Source: Uloborus plumipes (Eukaryota; Arthropoda; Arachnida; Araneae; Uloboridae). From it: a DNA stretch of 64,000 nt. Made by a program: the position numbers and the translations under genes. Of this stretch, positions 33,435 through 46,689 are shown one piece after another (the stretch's first letter is position 1; every line of letters starts with the position of its first letter). The stretch covers positions 46,244-110,243 of the forward strand of contig JAXGGA010003023.1 in the NCBI GenBank assembly GCA_038373865.1, written 5' to 3'. The notes under the pieces are model-generated. The model worked only from the letters and a program-made list of their open reading frames with translations, had not been told where the DNA came from and did not search any database.

Positions 33435-34562
33435 CAGGGTTCGCTGATATATATCAGTCGATATATATCATGATATATATCCGATATTTATTCTGAAAAT
33501 ATCATGCTATTTTGATATTTTCTATATTTATTTTTTGAAATGCGATATTTTCAATAGAAAAATTGTCTTCATCATATTAATGATGTCTTCTTTAGTATGA
33601 TGTAATAATATAATATTCCTTTTTTATTTTCGGATAATAAATTTGAAAGTTACAAAACGACTTGAATAGAGATGAAAAATGCCTAGCTTAATCAGTTAAT
33701 AAAAAGTTAATCAGAATATGGAAATGTGTCTAATGTTAGTACAATGTGTGCTAGTGCTAAACAACAGATGTTTTATTTTTGTTAAAATAGCTAACAAAAG
33801 AAAACTAAGTGAAACAGCTAATACTAAAGTAAAGTCACTTAATGTTAATTTAAATTTAAAGTCGCTAAAAATAAAATAATATGAAAGAGAGAAAAAAAAT
33901 CTAAGTTAGCTAGAAATAAAAATATTAAGTTATTAAAAACAAATACATAAAGTATTTTTTTTAATTCATAATTTTATATTCCAAATTTGAAATAATTCTT
34001 AGGGAAGAAGAAATGATTATAATTTAAAAACAGCATTAAAATAAATAAAAATGAACCCTTAAAGGTGACCTTAGAATTTCAAATCATTTTCAAAACACTA
34101 ATTTGAATTGAAAAAAAGTTTTCAGTATTATTTTAATGTTTTTGAACAAAAATAATGATTTAGTTTTATTTTATTTATTTTTTGAACATATCCATCTAAT
34201 ATGAAGGACTGCCACTTAGTGAGTTTTTAATTAATTTAGAGGTCTTAATATTAAAATTTTTAATCTAAACTTTTTACATTCCTATATCTTACCAACTTAT
34301 ATAACATACTTAAAAATTAAAAAAAAAAGTAACATTTCATTGTATGTAAATTTTAATGTATATTTATGTAGAGAAATATTGAAAGAAACATTAATTTTTA
34401 GTCTGTACTGTAATAATACTTTTTTAAGGAAATAAACATTGATTTGAGGATGTAGTTACTATTTAAAGAATTAAGCTTGCGCGAATTGAAAATATCGGAT
34501 ATATATCAAAGTATCAGATATTTTCGATATTTTCGAAAATATCACGATATTTACGAACCCTG
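33435..34562. mobile_element. Non-autonomous hAT element
   Basis: A 1,128-bp element, ends CAGGGTTCGCTGATATATAT and (minus strand) CAGGGTTCGTAAATATCGTG, flanked by perfect 8-bp duplications CCATTTAC (33427-33434, 34563-34570). Subterminal regions are dense in GATATAT and GATATTTTC motifs on both sides. No coding frame. Lies in the intron after the plus-strand exon. Confidence 0.88.
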
Positions 34563-34570
34563 CCATTTAC

Positions 34571-35263
34571 TAATTGGAATTTTGGGGTCTTGAGATCTAA
34601 TTTTTCATGAACATGGATAGAAAGGCAAAAATAATTATGTTTAGCTATTTGATTTCTATTTATTTCCAGTTATTCAAAGTTAAAATTCAAAAATAAATAA
34701 ATAAATAAACAAACGCAAAAAAGGCTGTCTTCTGGGCAACTATGATTTGAAATGCGTTTAACCTTAGGCTATTTGGAAGTTTTGGATTTTGTAACAAAGT
34801 TCAATTTTGCTTTTCACCCTACGTACACATTCTATGATTATCACATCATAGTGTCTACAGTTTCAAATGATCAATCTATTATTTTTGACAAGTGCCATCT
34901 GACCGACTCAAAGAATATTAAAAATAAAATGCTGGTTTTCGGGTAAATGAAAAAAGAAAAATGTTTACAGTGTTCTTTTTCAGCAGACCATTGTATAGCT
35001 TGCTTGACATGTTATTTACCAAAGCAGAAGTGTCTCATTACGAGGTCGTGCATGATCACTGTGATATCTCAAAAATTAACTTTTTTGGTCAGTTTTGGCT
35101 AATGATTTAGAGAAGTTGCTTCAATGCTATCCAAAACTTTAGGCGTCAAATTTGGCGCCTAGGGTTGGAAATCTAGATGTCAAATCAAACTTTTTGGCCT
35201 CAAAATGCGACTAACCACCACTTTTTTCTAACACTGCTCCATCTGTTGTAAAAGTAACAACTA
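34571..35263. other. Non-coding stretch
   Basis: AT-rich. I see no splice-bounded frame or clear repeat; a 64-codon frame at 34752 has no supporting features. Confidence 0.4.
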
Positions 35264-35513
35264 CACTGCCTTGCTAAGCATAAAAATCGTATCTGCACTT
35301 TTTAACAAAATTGAGTTATAGCCACCAAATGGCTCTTTGTGACGTATTTTACATAAATACAATATTTTTGGTCTTTGAGAACGGGAAATATTTTTAAAAA
35401 AATTCTGAAAAAGTATCACCTAAATCAAATACATGGTGGTGTTAAAGATTAAAGAGTTATATCTCAGTTTGAGCTCAGCTGCAGATACCACTTTTGCGCT
35501 TAGCACAGCAGTA
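35264..35513. mobile_element. TA-flanked MITE, copy 2
   Basis: A 250-bp element inverted relative to 757-992, with the same CACTGCC / GCAGTA ends and TA on both sides (35262-35263, 35514-35515). The GAGCTCAAACTGAG subterminal block is shared. Confidence 0.78.
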
Positions 35514-35515
35514 TA

Positions 35516-36848
35516 GTGAACTCTGTTTTAAATGCTTAAAAATCAAAAATTGAAATAGCAAAAATAAAGAATCGAACGAATGAAATGCTAAGCAATCTTG
35601 CCATGAAATATAGCATATCTATCGTCAAAGGTGTTTTGAAAAACATGTGAGGGTAACGTACTGTAGTGTAAGTGTAAGCTGAAATGTGAAATTCTGATGA
35701 ACTATGTTGCCTAAGTCACCTCATTGCATGTTCTGTTTTCTTATGTGTATAGCCCCTTGTGAGTTACAGTTAAGAATTTGTACACTGCTTAACTTTTTTT
35801 TTTTGTTCGGGAAAAAATTATGCATTAAAATCTAAGGAACTGAAAGTATAGGAAAAGTATCGGAAACATTTTAAGTTGTGCTGCTGTAGATGCTATGCTT
35901 TATAAATAATTCTGTTACTTCAAAACTACTTGGATATTAGAGTTATTCATGTTATCATTTTCTAGTGATTTTTTAATGCAAAGATCCAGCTATGACTATT
36001 ATGTGATAAAGTCCTTCGAAGTTCCAAAATTGTTAAGAATATTAAATAAATAAATAAATAAAATGCTTACATCAAAAGCAGTTAGTTACAGACCAAGTTC
36101 TGTTTATGATAAATCCTTTCTCCATAGCAAATGTTTAACTTTGTTTAGCTTTATTCTTTCTCTTCACCTAAATAATACAAAGCAATCTGTTTTTATTACT
36201 TTTATTTTTTTAATTTATTTTAAACAATTGATTAAATGCTGCAGCCTGACAAAACAAGAATGGCAAGTCTAGTCTAGTGACAGTGTGGCATTTAACATGT
36301 TAATTCAAAAAAAAAAAAAGAAGAGTAATTTCTATAAGAATATTTATTTGTTCAGTTTGTTTCTTCTACATATTTAAAGCAAAAGTTTCCTTATGAACTC
36401 TTTTTCCTTTCATGAAATTTAATGTGTATTATGGCGTAGCTTTATCAATATTTTTTAAGATGTTATGAAAATCTTAAGTTATCATCAGTGACAAATGACA
36501 CTTTGAATGGTTTTAAACAAAATAACCAACTATCCATCCAACTATCCATCTCCTACATGTGTTTACTTAAGCATATCGAGCACAAAGTACTCCTTTTGAT
36601 GAGTGAGAGATTTATAGTATAAAACAAGTTCTGAAATACTTGGATATGATTGGAGAAAGTGTTGTACTGATACCTGATTGCATATATGGTACTTACTGTG
36701 TTATCTAAAAGGAAAACTACAGTAATAGAACTGTAGGTTTACTTATGTTCTTGTTGCACTTTTTTTTTTCTTATTCTTTGATTAACTTTGATTTTTGATG
36801 TCCTGAACCACAGCTCTGTTTCCAATTTTAATCTAATTTTTTAAGTTT
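35516..36848. other. Non-coding stretch
   Basis: AT-rich sequence with AAATAAATAAATA and poly-A runs. No gene or named element seen. Confidence 0.4.
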
Positions 36849-37019
36849 CCTGTAAACAGGGCCGGACTGGACCCCTTAAAAGGGCGCAGACCTTGGAACT
36901 TCAGAGGGGCGCACGATATATTCATGAGCCCGTTGTAGATGTTTTCAATGTGTGTGTGGGGGGGGGGGTGAGGAATATGTTGTCATTCAAGAAGATGTTC
37001 GAAATTTTATGTCACATTG

Positions 37020-39895
37020 GAGTCATTCCATGTCAAGTGAACCAGTGGTGTGATCCCCACCCGACCATCTCCGATTTGGATTAAATTTTACAGAGGTGTA
37101 GACATACCTATGAAACTAACCTGTGCAAGATTTTAGCTTCCAAGATCCAAATCTGGAGGAGCCTGGATCCCGCAAAAAATGTGGTCCAAAATGGCGGATC
37201 AGCTTCGTGAAACGAGTTGCAGTGTTTAGGTTAAGGTTGCAAAAAATTTTATCACACTGGGGGCCCAATATTTTAGGAGCTTAAAGTACTTTTAGTTGTC
37301 AATACTCTCCAGTAATTTTTGTGAGATTGCGCTTTTTAGATTTTGTGTAGCACGCATCTAAACTTGCGAAATAACGCGATGGGCAATTTTTTTCCTTTAT
37401 TTCAGGTTGTCATAAATTTTTAACAAAAACGATTTAAAGCTTCTTACTTTGTAGTTCTATAGTCAAAGGACTTGTTTTTAACGGGTTGCAGCTGCAAAGC
37501 TTAAATATTGATTTTATAAAATATATTGTCGTCCATAAAAATCATTTTAATGAAAAATCGCCTGTTTTCAACTCACTATATCTCAGGTTTGTCACCTTCG
37601 ACCATTTTTTTGTAGGCACTATTGGTAAGAACAGATTTTTCCTATCGAAATGAACTTTTTTTATGGTGTTCTTTCGAATAAGGATGAAAAAGTTAGCTTA
37701 AAATACTGTCTGTTGTGAAGAATTGGCATAATTAGGCTAAGACTAGAAAATTTTATCACACTGGGGGCCTAATATTTTTCGAGTTTAAAGTTCTTTTGGT
37801 TGTCAATACTCTCCAGTATTTTTTGTGAGATTGAGCGTATTAAATTTTGTGTAGCACGCATGTTAACTTGCGAAAAAACGCGGTGGGCAATCTTTTTCCT
37901 GGATTCATAAATTTTTAACCAAAAAATTCAAAGGTTCATATTTTGTAGTTCTATCGTCCAAATACTTGGTTTTAATGCTTTACAGCTGCAGAGCTTAAAT
38001 ATTGATTTTGTAAAAGATATTGTCGTCTAAAGTGTACAGGGTGCTTACAAATAACTGACGGTTCAAAAAAAAATTATTACTGTAATACAAATTTTTCTAT
38101 GATGATAAAATAAATGTTAATGAAAGTTACATCATTGTTAATCAATGTTTAAGTAATGGTTTCTATTCTCGCGCCTTTAACTGTAATCACAGATGGCAAT
38201 CTTTTTGGATAGGCTTCTGCAGCGGCACGCACCTGCAGAGGCACTCTTTCACGGGCACATTTTATTAATTTTTTTATTCATACACTTCGTTTTTTCCACC
38301 ACTATGCCTTACTTCTACACTACCTGTTTCTTTAAACAATTTTAAAGTTCTTTCAATTAATCTCTTTAACACATTAAAATACTTCTTTTTTTTTTTAATC
38401 ACAATTCTGCTTACTTTTTAAATGCAATTCGAGAATTAAACGGTGTTTAGCATCCATCTTGATAATACAAAGAATGAAACAGATTTTAATTCAAAGAATC
38501 GTCTGTACTATTGCTCATAGAATTAAACTAAATCTATTAAGTGTTGCCTGCAGTAAAAAACGTCTTGAATGTAAATTATGTGCAAATAACTTTTGCCCTC
38601 AGTTATTTCTGGGCACCCTGTACATCAAAATCATTTTAGTGAAAAATCGCCTGTTTTCAACTCACTGTATCTCAGGTTTGTCACCTTCCATCGTTTTTTC
38701 GCTGGCACAATTAGAAAGAACAGATTTTTTCCTATCGAAATGAGCTTTTTTTTCGATGGTGTTCTTTCGAATAAAGATGAAAAAATTAGCTTGAAATACT
38801 GACAGTTATGAAGCATTGGCATAATTAGGCTAAGACTGCAGAAAATGTTATTATACTGGAAGCCCAATATTTTTGGGAATCTAAAGTACATTTGGTTGTT
38901 TATATAAATATTCGGATGGGAAAAAATCTGTTATTTATAGTGGTTCTTTCGAAAAGATGATGGAAGGTGACAAACCTGAGTTACAGTTCATTGAAATCAA
39001 GCTATTTTTCAAACAGGAATTGCCAATACTTTTCATGTATGCTACACAAAAGCTAATGAGCTTGAACTCACATAATTATTAGAATCTATTAACAACTAAA
39101 TATACTTTAAGTTGTTAAAAATTTAGACTTCTATTATAACAAAATTTTCTGCAGTCTTAGCCTAATTATGACAATTCTTCATAACTGACAATACTTCGAG
39201 CTATTTTTTTCTTCCTTATTTGAAAGAACACCATCGAAAAAAAACTCATTTCGATAGGAAAAAATCTGTTCTTTCGAATGGGGCCAACGAAAAAATGGTC
39301 GAAGGTGACAAACCTGAGATATAGCGAGTTGAAAACAGGCAATTTTTCATCAAAATGATTTTTATAGACACTTTGGACGACAATATCTTTTATAAAATCA
39401 ATATTTAAGCTTTGCAGCTGCAAACCATTGAAAACAAGTACTTTGACTATAGAACTACAAAGTAAGAAGTTTTAAATCGTTTTTGTTAAAAATTTATGAC
39501 AGCCTGAAATAAAGGAAAAAAATTGCGCATCGCGTTTTTTCGCAAGTTTAGATGCGTGCTACACAAAATCTAAAATAAGCGCAATCTCACAAAAAATACT
39601 GGAGAGTATTGACAACTGAAAGTACTTTAAGCTCCTAAAAAAAATTGCTCCCAGTGTGATAAAATTTTCTGCAACCTTAATCAAAACATTGCAATTCATT
39701 TCACGAAGCTGATCCGCCATTTTGGACCACATTTTTTGCGGGATCCTAGCTCCTCCAGATTAGGATCTTGGAAGCTAAAAATTTGCACAGGTAAGTTTCA
39801 TAGGTGTGTCTACACCTGTATAAAATCTAATCCAAATCGGAGATGGTCGAGTGGGGACGATAAGAAAAATTGGTCCAGTTGACGTGGAATGACTC
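37020..39895. mobile_element. Fold-back element C, 4-bp TSD
   Basis: A 2,876-bp element, ends GAGTCATTCCATGTCAAGTG and (minus strand) GAGTCATTCCACGTCAACTG, with ATTG duplications (37016-37019, 39896-39899). The arms are inverted copies of about 1 kb. The left arm also contains a ~510-bp direct repeat (ATCACACTGGGGGCC at about 37250 and 37755). A TA-flanked element (38037-38620) has inserted in it. Without that insert it is about 2.3 kb. Termini and TSD size place it with 22630-25502 and 26472-30459. Confidence 0.86.
38037..38620 (-). mobile_element. CAGGGTGC-ended Tc1/mariner-type derivative
   Basis: A 584-bp insertion with ends CAGGGTGCTTACAAATAACT and (minus strand) CAGGGTGCCCAGAAATAACT, flanked by TA (38035-38036, 38621-38622). 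A short open minus-strand piece (about 38161-38257) reads ...VPLQVRAAAEAYPKRLPSV, perhaps the C-terminus of a transposase; the rest is gone. Similar CRGGGTGC ends occur at 61857-62759. Confidence 0.72.
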
Positions 39896-40549
39896 ATTGT
39901 TCTTTTCGCAAGGTGAATAGTTAGGGAAGGTGTCCTTCAAAAGATGTTTTTTTTTTTTTTAATTCAAGACTTAACGTGATTTTCATAGCAATATAAATGC
40001 ATTTATTAACTCATAGAATTTTATGCATATTTAAAGAATACCCCAGCTTTAGTTGCGTCATATGTCAAAGCATTGAGAGCAAATAAATTTGCAGTACAAA
40101 TAAATTTCATAGTATGACGTAAACTGAGAATTATGGAAATTTAAACCCTAATATGACGCGACAGTTGGCTATTTACAAATTATTAACATTTTTATTTCAT
40201 GTTTTTTAACATTCAAAATAAAAAATAAACAATGAAATTGCATCAATGTATAGGATGGAAACACTAAAAGATTCTGAACATTATTCACAGATCGAAGTAG
40301 CAACCTTCTAAAATTGCGATATGTCTAAAAAAGAGCTGTCACATTTTTTTTTGGATAAAGCAGTATCAAAATTTAATATTTACAGTATGTACTGAAAATG
40401 AAGCCCCTCTGGTGAAAACTATTCTGAAACACTACGAGTATAATGAACGCTTTGATGTCATGCTTGTTGCTGAAAGAAATTTAACTTTCCATAATTAAGT
40501 TCAATTGTGTGTAATGTACTCACAACCTCAACAGATTAAATCTTACTGA

Positions 40550-42060
40550 TTCGCCTGCTTCTCTTTATTGATTTAAAACACGGTTAACGGTGCGCTATTG
40601 ACAAACTACTTTCATACATAATAAAACAAAAATACGATTTTTAAAACTTTAGAACAATTTAAAAACTGATTACCATGCTACAGCTTTTGCTAAATTGCTC
40701 TTTTGTCAAAAATCTTACCAAATCAAAAATTAAAATGTCATGTTGAAAATTTAAATAAAAATAATAATATGATGTTATTTGCAAAATCTGTAAATAACTG
40801 ATGAACAAATATTATGAAAGTATTTTACAAAAATAATTAACTGTGAAGCATTGACTTTCTATCGTATCTTGAACGTTTTAAAGTAGTATTGGTTCACATT
40901 ATTCCGCTGAAAAAAATCTATTTTATACATTAAAAAATTACGATTTTAAGCCTTTATAATGAATTATACCATACAATAGCTTTCGATAAATTGCTCCTCT
41001 CGTCGAAAATATTACCAGGAACAAAATTGAAGTTACGTGGTGAACATAAAAAAAGAAAATGATATTATGTACAATGACGAAATATATATATATCTACATA
41101 ATTATGAACAAATTTTACAAATCATTTTACAAAAACAATTGTCTGTAAGGAATTGATCTGTAAGGTATTGACTCTCCTGCTTATATATTGAACGTTTTAG
41201 AACAGTATTGGTTAACGGTGCGCAATTGACAAACTTATTTCATACATAATAAAAGAAAAATACGATTTTTAAAGCTTTAAAATAATTAAAAAACTTTCGG
41301 TGAATTTCTTTTTTCATTTAAAATGTTGCCAGATTAAAAGTTGAAACATAGGGTGATTGAACATAAAAACATAATACGATGAATGTAAAAATGACATAAA
41401 ATCCTTAAATATTGAGAACACATTTTGCAAAAATATTTTACAAAAATAATTAACTGTAAGGCATTGACTCTCCTGTTTCTATTGACCGTTTTGAAATAGT
41501 ATTGGTTCACGGTGTTCAATTGAAAAAAATTCACACATAATAAAAGAAACACAAAGTTTTTAAAGCTTCAAAATAATTTTTGATTACAGTACCATAGCGT
41601 TCGATAAATTGCTTCGTTCTCGTAAAATATTACCAGATAAAAAAATAAAATATCATGATGAACATAAAAAAGTGGTTTACAAAAATAATTATCTGTAACG
41701 CATTGACTTTCCTGCTTCTCAGATACATGAAACAAAAATAAGATTTTAAAGGCTATATAACTATTTCAAGCTAATCAAAATAGTATTGGTTGACGATGCA
41801 CAGTTGAAAAAATTATTTCATGTTTAGTAAAATGAAAGTACAATTTTTAAGTTTTAATATTATTTGAAAACGGACTGTCGTTCCATAGAATTGAAGAAAT
41901 TGCTCTTTTGATCTAAAATACTACCACATCCAAATGGAAAATATATCACAGTTGAGCATAAAAACATAAAATTATGTTACGTGCAAATGACGGAAAATGC
42001 ATCAATAGTTGTGAACAAATTTTCAAAAATAAGTAAATGAGCTGAAGCTAATAACAATTC
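40550..42060. repeat. Tandem array, five diverged ~290-320-bp units
   Basis: A block like ATTGGTTAACGGTGCGCAAT recurs at about 40573, 40888, 41211, 41498 and 41786, and TTTACAAAAATAATTAACTG at about 40820, 41120, 41430 and 41665. Lies inside the hAT element 36857-43611. Non-coding. Confidence 0.68.
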
Positions 42061-42099
42061 CGAAAACAGATGAGAGAATATATGAAGGGACATTAGAAT

Positions 42100-43140
42100 T
42101 CAACCTTTATTTAGGGAAATCTCCTTATGGACCTGGAGGAGGGCGTTTTTCAAAGGAAAAAAAAAACATAATTTGTCGCAATAACATGAATTTCATGAGA
42201 AGAAGTATTCTAACAAGAGCAACAATAAGACTGTAGGGCGCTGTTAACAGTTAGAAGGTCCCAGGAAAACACACAACGGGGCGTTAAAAATTAACTATTA
42301 CTAGTACGAGGTGTTTGTCTCTGACTTTAGACTGAACGAACTCTTAGTTTTTTTTTTTCCTATTTTTCAAAATATCTTTTGAAGTTTTTTTCAAAATTCA
42401 CTGACGCAAAAACGGATGAAATTGTTAGCATACAGCAGTAATTTTAAAAAATCTTCATATTGACTTGGGGGGGGGGGGGGGTTCGTTTCTCAGAAAAAAA
42501 AGACATATTTGTCACGATAACATGAATTTCAGGAGAAGAAGTGTTCTAACAAGAGCTACAATTAGGCTGCAGGGCGCTGTAAGTAGTCAGAAGGGCGCAA
42601 TAAACACACAACGGGCCTTTTACAAAATATTAACTATTACTCATACGACGTGTTTGTCCCTGACTTTAGACAGAACGAATTCTTCGTTTTTTGACCTATG
42701 TTTCAAAATATCTTTTTAAGGTTTTTTGAAATTCACTGTCGCAAAAACAGACCCTAAATGAAATTGTTAGCACACAGCAGTAATTTTTAAAAATCTCCTT
42801 ATGGACCTGAGGGGAAAAAAGGGAGGAGGGCGTTTTTCAGAGGAAAAAAAACCTATTTGTCGCAATAACATGAATTTCATGAGAAGAAGTATGCTAACAA
42901 GAGCAACAGTAAGGCTGCAGGGCGCTGTTAACAGTCAGAAAGGCTCAATAAACACACAACGGGGCGCTGAAAAATTAGCTATATTACTGGTCTGTGGTGT
43001 TTGTTCCTGGCTTTAGACTGAACGAACTCGCTTAGTTTTTTTCCCATGTTTCAAAATCTCTTTTCAAGTCTTTTCAAAATTCAATTCGCAAAAATGCTTG
43101 AAACTCTTAGCTTAGCATACAGCAGTGTTCTTAAAAATAG
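42100..43140. repeat. Tandem array, three ~340-bp units
   Basis: AACATGAATTTCATGAGAAG and ACACACAACGGGGCG blocks recur three times with about 340-bp spacing (starts near 42110, 42450, 42790). The apparent plus-strand frames at 42465 and 42801 are the same unit read twice, not genes. Inside the hAT element. Confidence 0.72.
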
Positions 43141-43619
43141 GTAGGGTGGGGGCTTTAATTAAAATCACTGCAAAAAACGGTAATGAAATCAATAACCGAT
43201 TATATACTCTTAATCAATAACCGAAAGCATTCTAGAAAAACCAGTTGAATCTTTTTTATCTACCGCCCTCCTCTTCCCAAATCATCACAGCTAAAATTCC
43301 CGTGTGTAAGCAGTAGTGTCAGTGGTGACAATGAAGGGGACGAAAACGCGAGCCTTGAAAAGAATCTGCCGTCAGCAAGATAATCCCAGGGTCCTCATCG
43401 AGTAGCCAGCCTTACTGGAGTACTGAAGAAATTCGTAGCATCAGGAATGGAGAGTGAAAAAAAAAAAAAAGAACTACAGACACAGAAACAAGGAAAAAAT
43501 AATTTTTTTTCAGAAATTTAATGATTTTTTTCTTCATAAAAAAAAGTAATTTTTCCCGCGGGGGGCGCACCGGCCCTGCGGCCGGTTGCCCGGCGGGCCA
43601 GTCCGGCCCTGCCTGTAAA

Positions 43620-43989
43620 CATGAATGGAGTAATAGAAGAATCTGATGATAAAAAAATCATTTTGTAAGAACTTCATGATGTTGTTGGTATTCTTGCAAA
43701 ACAAATCAGTTTTCTAAAGTTTTGTGTAGTTGGCTAAAATTAGCAGTTAATGGTATACAGCTCCTGATTTACTGTAAACTTTTGAAGCCTGCTTAGGGAC
43801 GCCCAAAGTTATAGAACAATATAATATGAGTCATTCTCATAAAAAGTCATTTTGAGCTTACCAAGCTCAGAAAAAATTAAGTTGATGGAATCAGATGAAA
43901 CATTGTATGGAGAGATAAATACGTGTAAAGACTTTAATTTTAAAATTTTGGTCCTGAAAAATATTGACAACATTTAAATTTATAAATTA
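43620..43989. other. Non-coding stretch between hAT and Helitron
   Basis: AT-rich host sequence, no gene seen. Confidence 0.4.
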
Positions 43990-45602
43990 CTAGCGGTACC
44001 CGCACGGCTTTGCCCGTGGTATAAAATGAAAAGTTCTTTTGTAAAATAGTTGATATAGCAGAAAAAAACACTATTTTAGTTATAATTCAACTATAATTCC
44101 TTCAAAGTATGATATAAAAATCTGGTATGGACCCCACACTACTTCCTTTTACGTGTAAATTTCTTAGTCGATGCCTTAAGTGTTAAAATAGTGCTTGGAG
44201 TGAGCAAGATTACAGTTCAAACATTTACATCCCTAGTTTGCCACGAAACAATGGAAAAAAATGTTTTGCAATGATTAATCTACTAAATATCGCCGATTTT
44301 AACACCATCCAGTGGATTTTTCGGAAAATATCGCCAATAGGGCCAAATTGAACCCAAATCAGAAAAAAAAAAAAAAATCGCCACATTTGTAGCCAACTTA
44401 GCGATATGTCGCTGAATTGGCGTCAAACACTTGGCGACCAAAAGCTTGGCGATATATCGCCAAGTGGTCGAGCCAATTCATATCTCTTTTGTCTGCATTG
44501 AAATTAACACTGATTTACCCCATAAAAGGGGTAAAACACCCCCTTGGGGACATTCGAATGCAATAGAACCAACTCACAGAAACCAACAGACATCTTACCA
44601 AAGTTTAAAAGAAGAAGAAAGTTTTCTTACCTAACTTCAAAAACAAAATAACACATTTTCCGAAATGACACGCTTTAGAAAGAACGTTGAAATATCGCAA
44701 TTTATACGATATTATTGAAGGTTCTTGGCGCTATTTAAAAAGTTGCCAATTTAGTAGCTAATTTGGGATACCTTGGATAATTCTGAACCCCTATCCCTTC
44801 CATAAATAAAGAAACTTACGTGTTATGACTTTTGTGAAAGAGAAATTGTCGCCAAATGTTAAGGTATTCTCTATGAAGCTGATTACTTTTTGGCAATCTG
44901 AAATCAATTTGAATATTATATTTGGCGCTAAATGTACACCATTCCGTAAGGCGTTAAAATAATTTCCGACATTGTGGTATATCATAGCAAATAGTAAGGA
45001 CATGAAAACGAACTATTAATTAGATGTTTGGCGAGAAAATATAGTAACATACTCTGATTGAAAACAGCAATAGGTATAAAGAACAAAATAGTATTCGTCT
45101 GGAAAATAATGCATGACATCTAAGCCTCTACAAATCTAAAGGAGTTCCGAAATATGAAACTGAATCTCATTTGTTTTTAAAAAAAAGATTGATCTATTAA
45201 TCAAATACCTTTTTTATCCTTTATACTTGAGATAGTTATTGGGAAAACTTCCATTATTGAGGGCTCTTGGTGCGATTTAAAAGATCGCCAAATTTACGGT
45301 AGCAAGCAATTCCAACTATCTGCCAGAGAGTTGAGTTGATACACTAAATACTCGATTGGATTGATGAAAGCCTTCGAAAATGGAGTTTAAAATTGAAATT
45401 ACAAAGACAGAATCAGGACTAAAATTGAAATTATAAAATAACTACCCATCGGATTTTGTTGAAACTGGTCTCTAAACCTTCCCAGTACCAAAAGGAACAA
45501 ACGGTGAAAATTTCAGCCAAATCTCCCGGGTAGTTTCTGAGATCTTAGGGAACACACACACACATATACACATTTACCAACATTCATTTTTATATATATA
45601 GA
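43990..45602 (-). mobile_element. Helitron, non-autonomous, copy 1
   Basis: Read on the minus strand it starts TCTATATATATAAAAATG at 45602 and ends GGTACCGCTAG at 43990, preceded by a GC hairpin (CACGGGCAAAGCCGTGCGGG). It sits between A and T with no target duplication. TC start, hairpin and CTAG end are the hallmarks of Helitrons. Internal motifs GGCGATATATCGCCAAG and TTTGTCTGCATTGAAAT are shared with 58616-60295. No Rep/helicase frame. Confidence 0.82.
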
Positions 45603-46254
45603 TTTACAAAATTTCAAAAAGCAAGAGAATGAGACATGTGATGAGAGAGTGATCAATTATCAGAATGTAGCGTATTCTGACGTGAAAAGTTACAGCTCCA
45701 AAAAAAAAAAAAAAAAATCTGGCAATTTTTGCATGGAATTGGTGGAGACATTGTTTATTTTCACTGATTCTTAATAAAATATGGATATTTCAAGGAAATA
45801 TCAATTGTGTTTTTTTTTTTTTTGCTAGAACCATTATATCAACTACTGTCTTAAATTTTTTCATGCGACCTCCGCCCCATCTGCGCACTCGCCAAGTCTC
45901 TTCGGACTTTCTCGAAATAGGGGGGAAAAGCAACGAGGAAGTAGTAAGCGAACAAAAGCGGAAGGCATCGGGTAGTGCGCATCCTAAACCTATCTCCCCT
46001 TTTTCAGATGGAAGCGTCCGTGGCTCCCAGGCGCACAATACGCAAACAGACAGTATTATGTTGCTATAAGAAATAATATTTAGTTTTTTGAACAGCAAAG
46101 AGAGTTTCTCGCCGAAATTTTTGTTTAAAATACCTGTTTTAAAAAAAGTATGGACGAAACCAAAGAACAGGCAGGAAGAAGGTATCGTCACCTTCATTTT
46201 ATTTTATTTATTTATTTATTTTAAGTCGTCAAAGTTGGCTCAGAGTTGTATTTT
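45603..46254. other. Non-coding stretch with GC-richer patch
   Basis: A G+C-richer patch at about 45863-46070 has overlapping open frames on both strands, without recognisable domains or splice sites. Probably an old repeat. I do not call a gene. Confidence 0.35.
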
Positions 46255-46600
46255 TTAGAGCTGCATTTTCTAAAAGTTTCCGGACAGAGAAATGGATTTC
46301 ATCCTTTCTCATCATCAAAGATGTCCTAAGTTGTGTTTTTAACTGAATTTTAAAACATATTTAGAAATTTCTCCCCCTCACATCTAAAAAAAAAAAAAAA
46401 AGCTCAAAGTTTATTTTTTGACACTTCAATTACGAAGAATTGAACTGCGCGGCGGTCTGATTCCGTGAATCTCATCCTTTCCCTTAACGTTACCAAAACT
46501 TTGAACTTAAACCGTAATCACGTTTTGAAGACTCTATTTAAAAGAAAAACTTACTGGGGAAGGCCTCCAAACTTTCATTCTTTACATCTTTAAATATCTT
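46255..46600. repeat. Degenerate tandem-like repeat, also at 48585-49090
   Basis: Loosely repeated blocks of ~110-130 bp (TCATCAAAGATG, then a T-rich 'cttcaatttcaaaa' part, then a 'ggagaga..ccga' part). Similar blocks fill 48585-49090. Low similarity; boundaries uncertain. Confidence 0.35.
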
Positions 46601-46689
46601 CTACACTGCAAAAAATGAACCGTTTTTAGCCTATTTTCCCGTTAAAAATAAAAGAAAGACGAAAAAAGTATTAAAAGTAGCTTAATGCA

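Larger units (their letters stand above)
36857..43611. mobile_element. hAT element with nested insertions and tandem arrays
   Basis: Ends CAGGGCCGGACTGG (left) and the same on the minus strand (right), flanked by perfect 8-bp duplications CCTGTAAA (36849-36856, 43612-43619). Inside are fold-back element C (37020-39895) and two tandem arrays (about 40550-42060 and 42100-43140). The right subterminal region is very G+C rich. No hAT transposase remains. Subtracting the nested element leaves about 3.9 kb. Confidence 0.88.

Noticed and set aside
42465..43016. Two similar plus-strand frames (84 and 71 codons)
   Set aside because: They are two units of a non-coding tandem array inside a hAT element.
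45790..46197. 135-codon minus frame in a GC-richer patch
   Set aside because: No domain, an overlapping frame on the other strand is equally open, and no splice sites support it.
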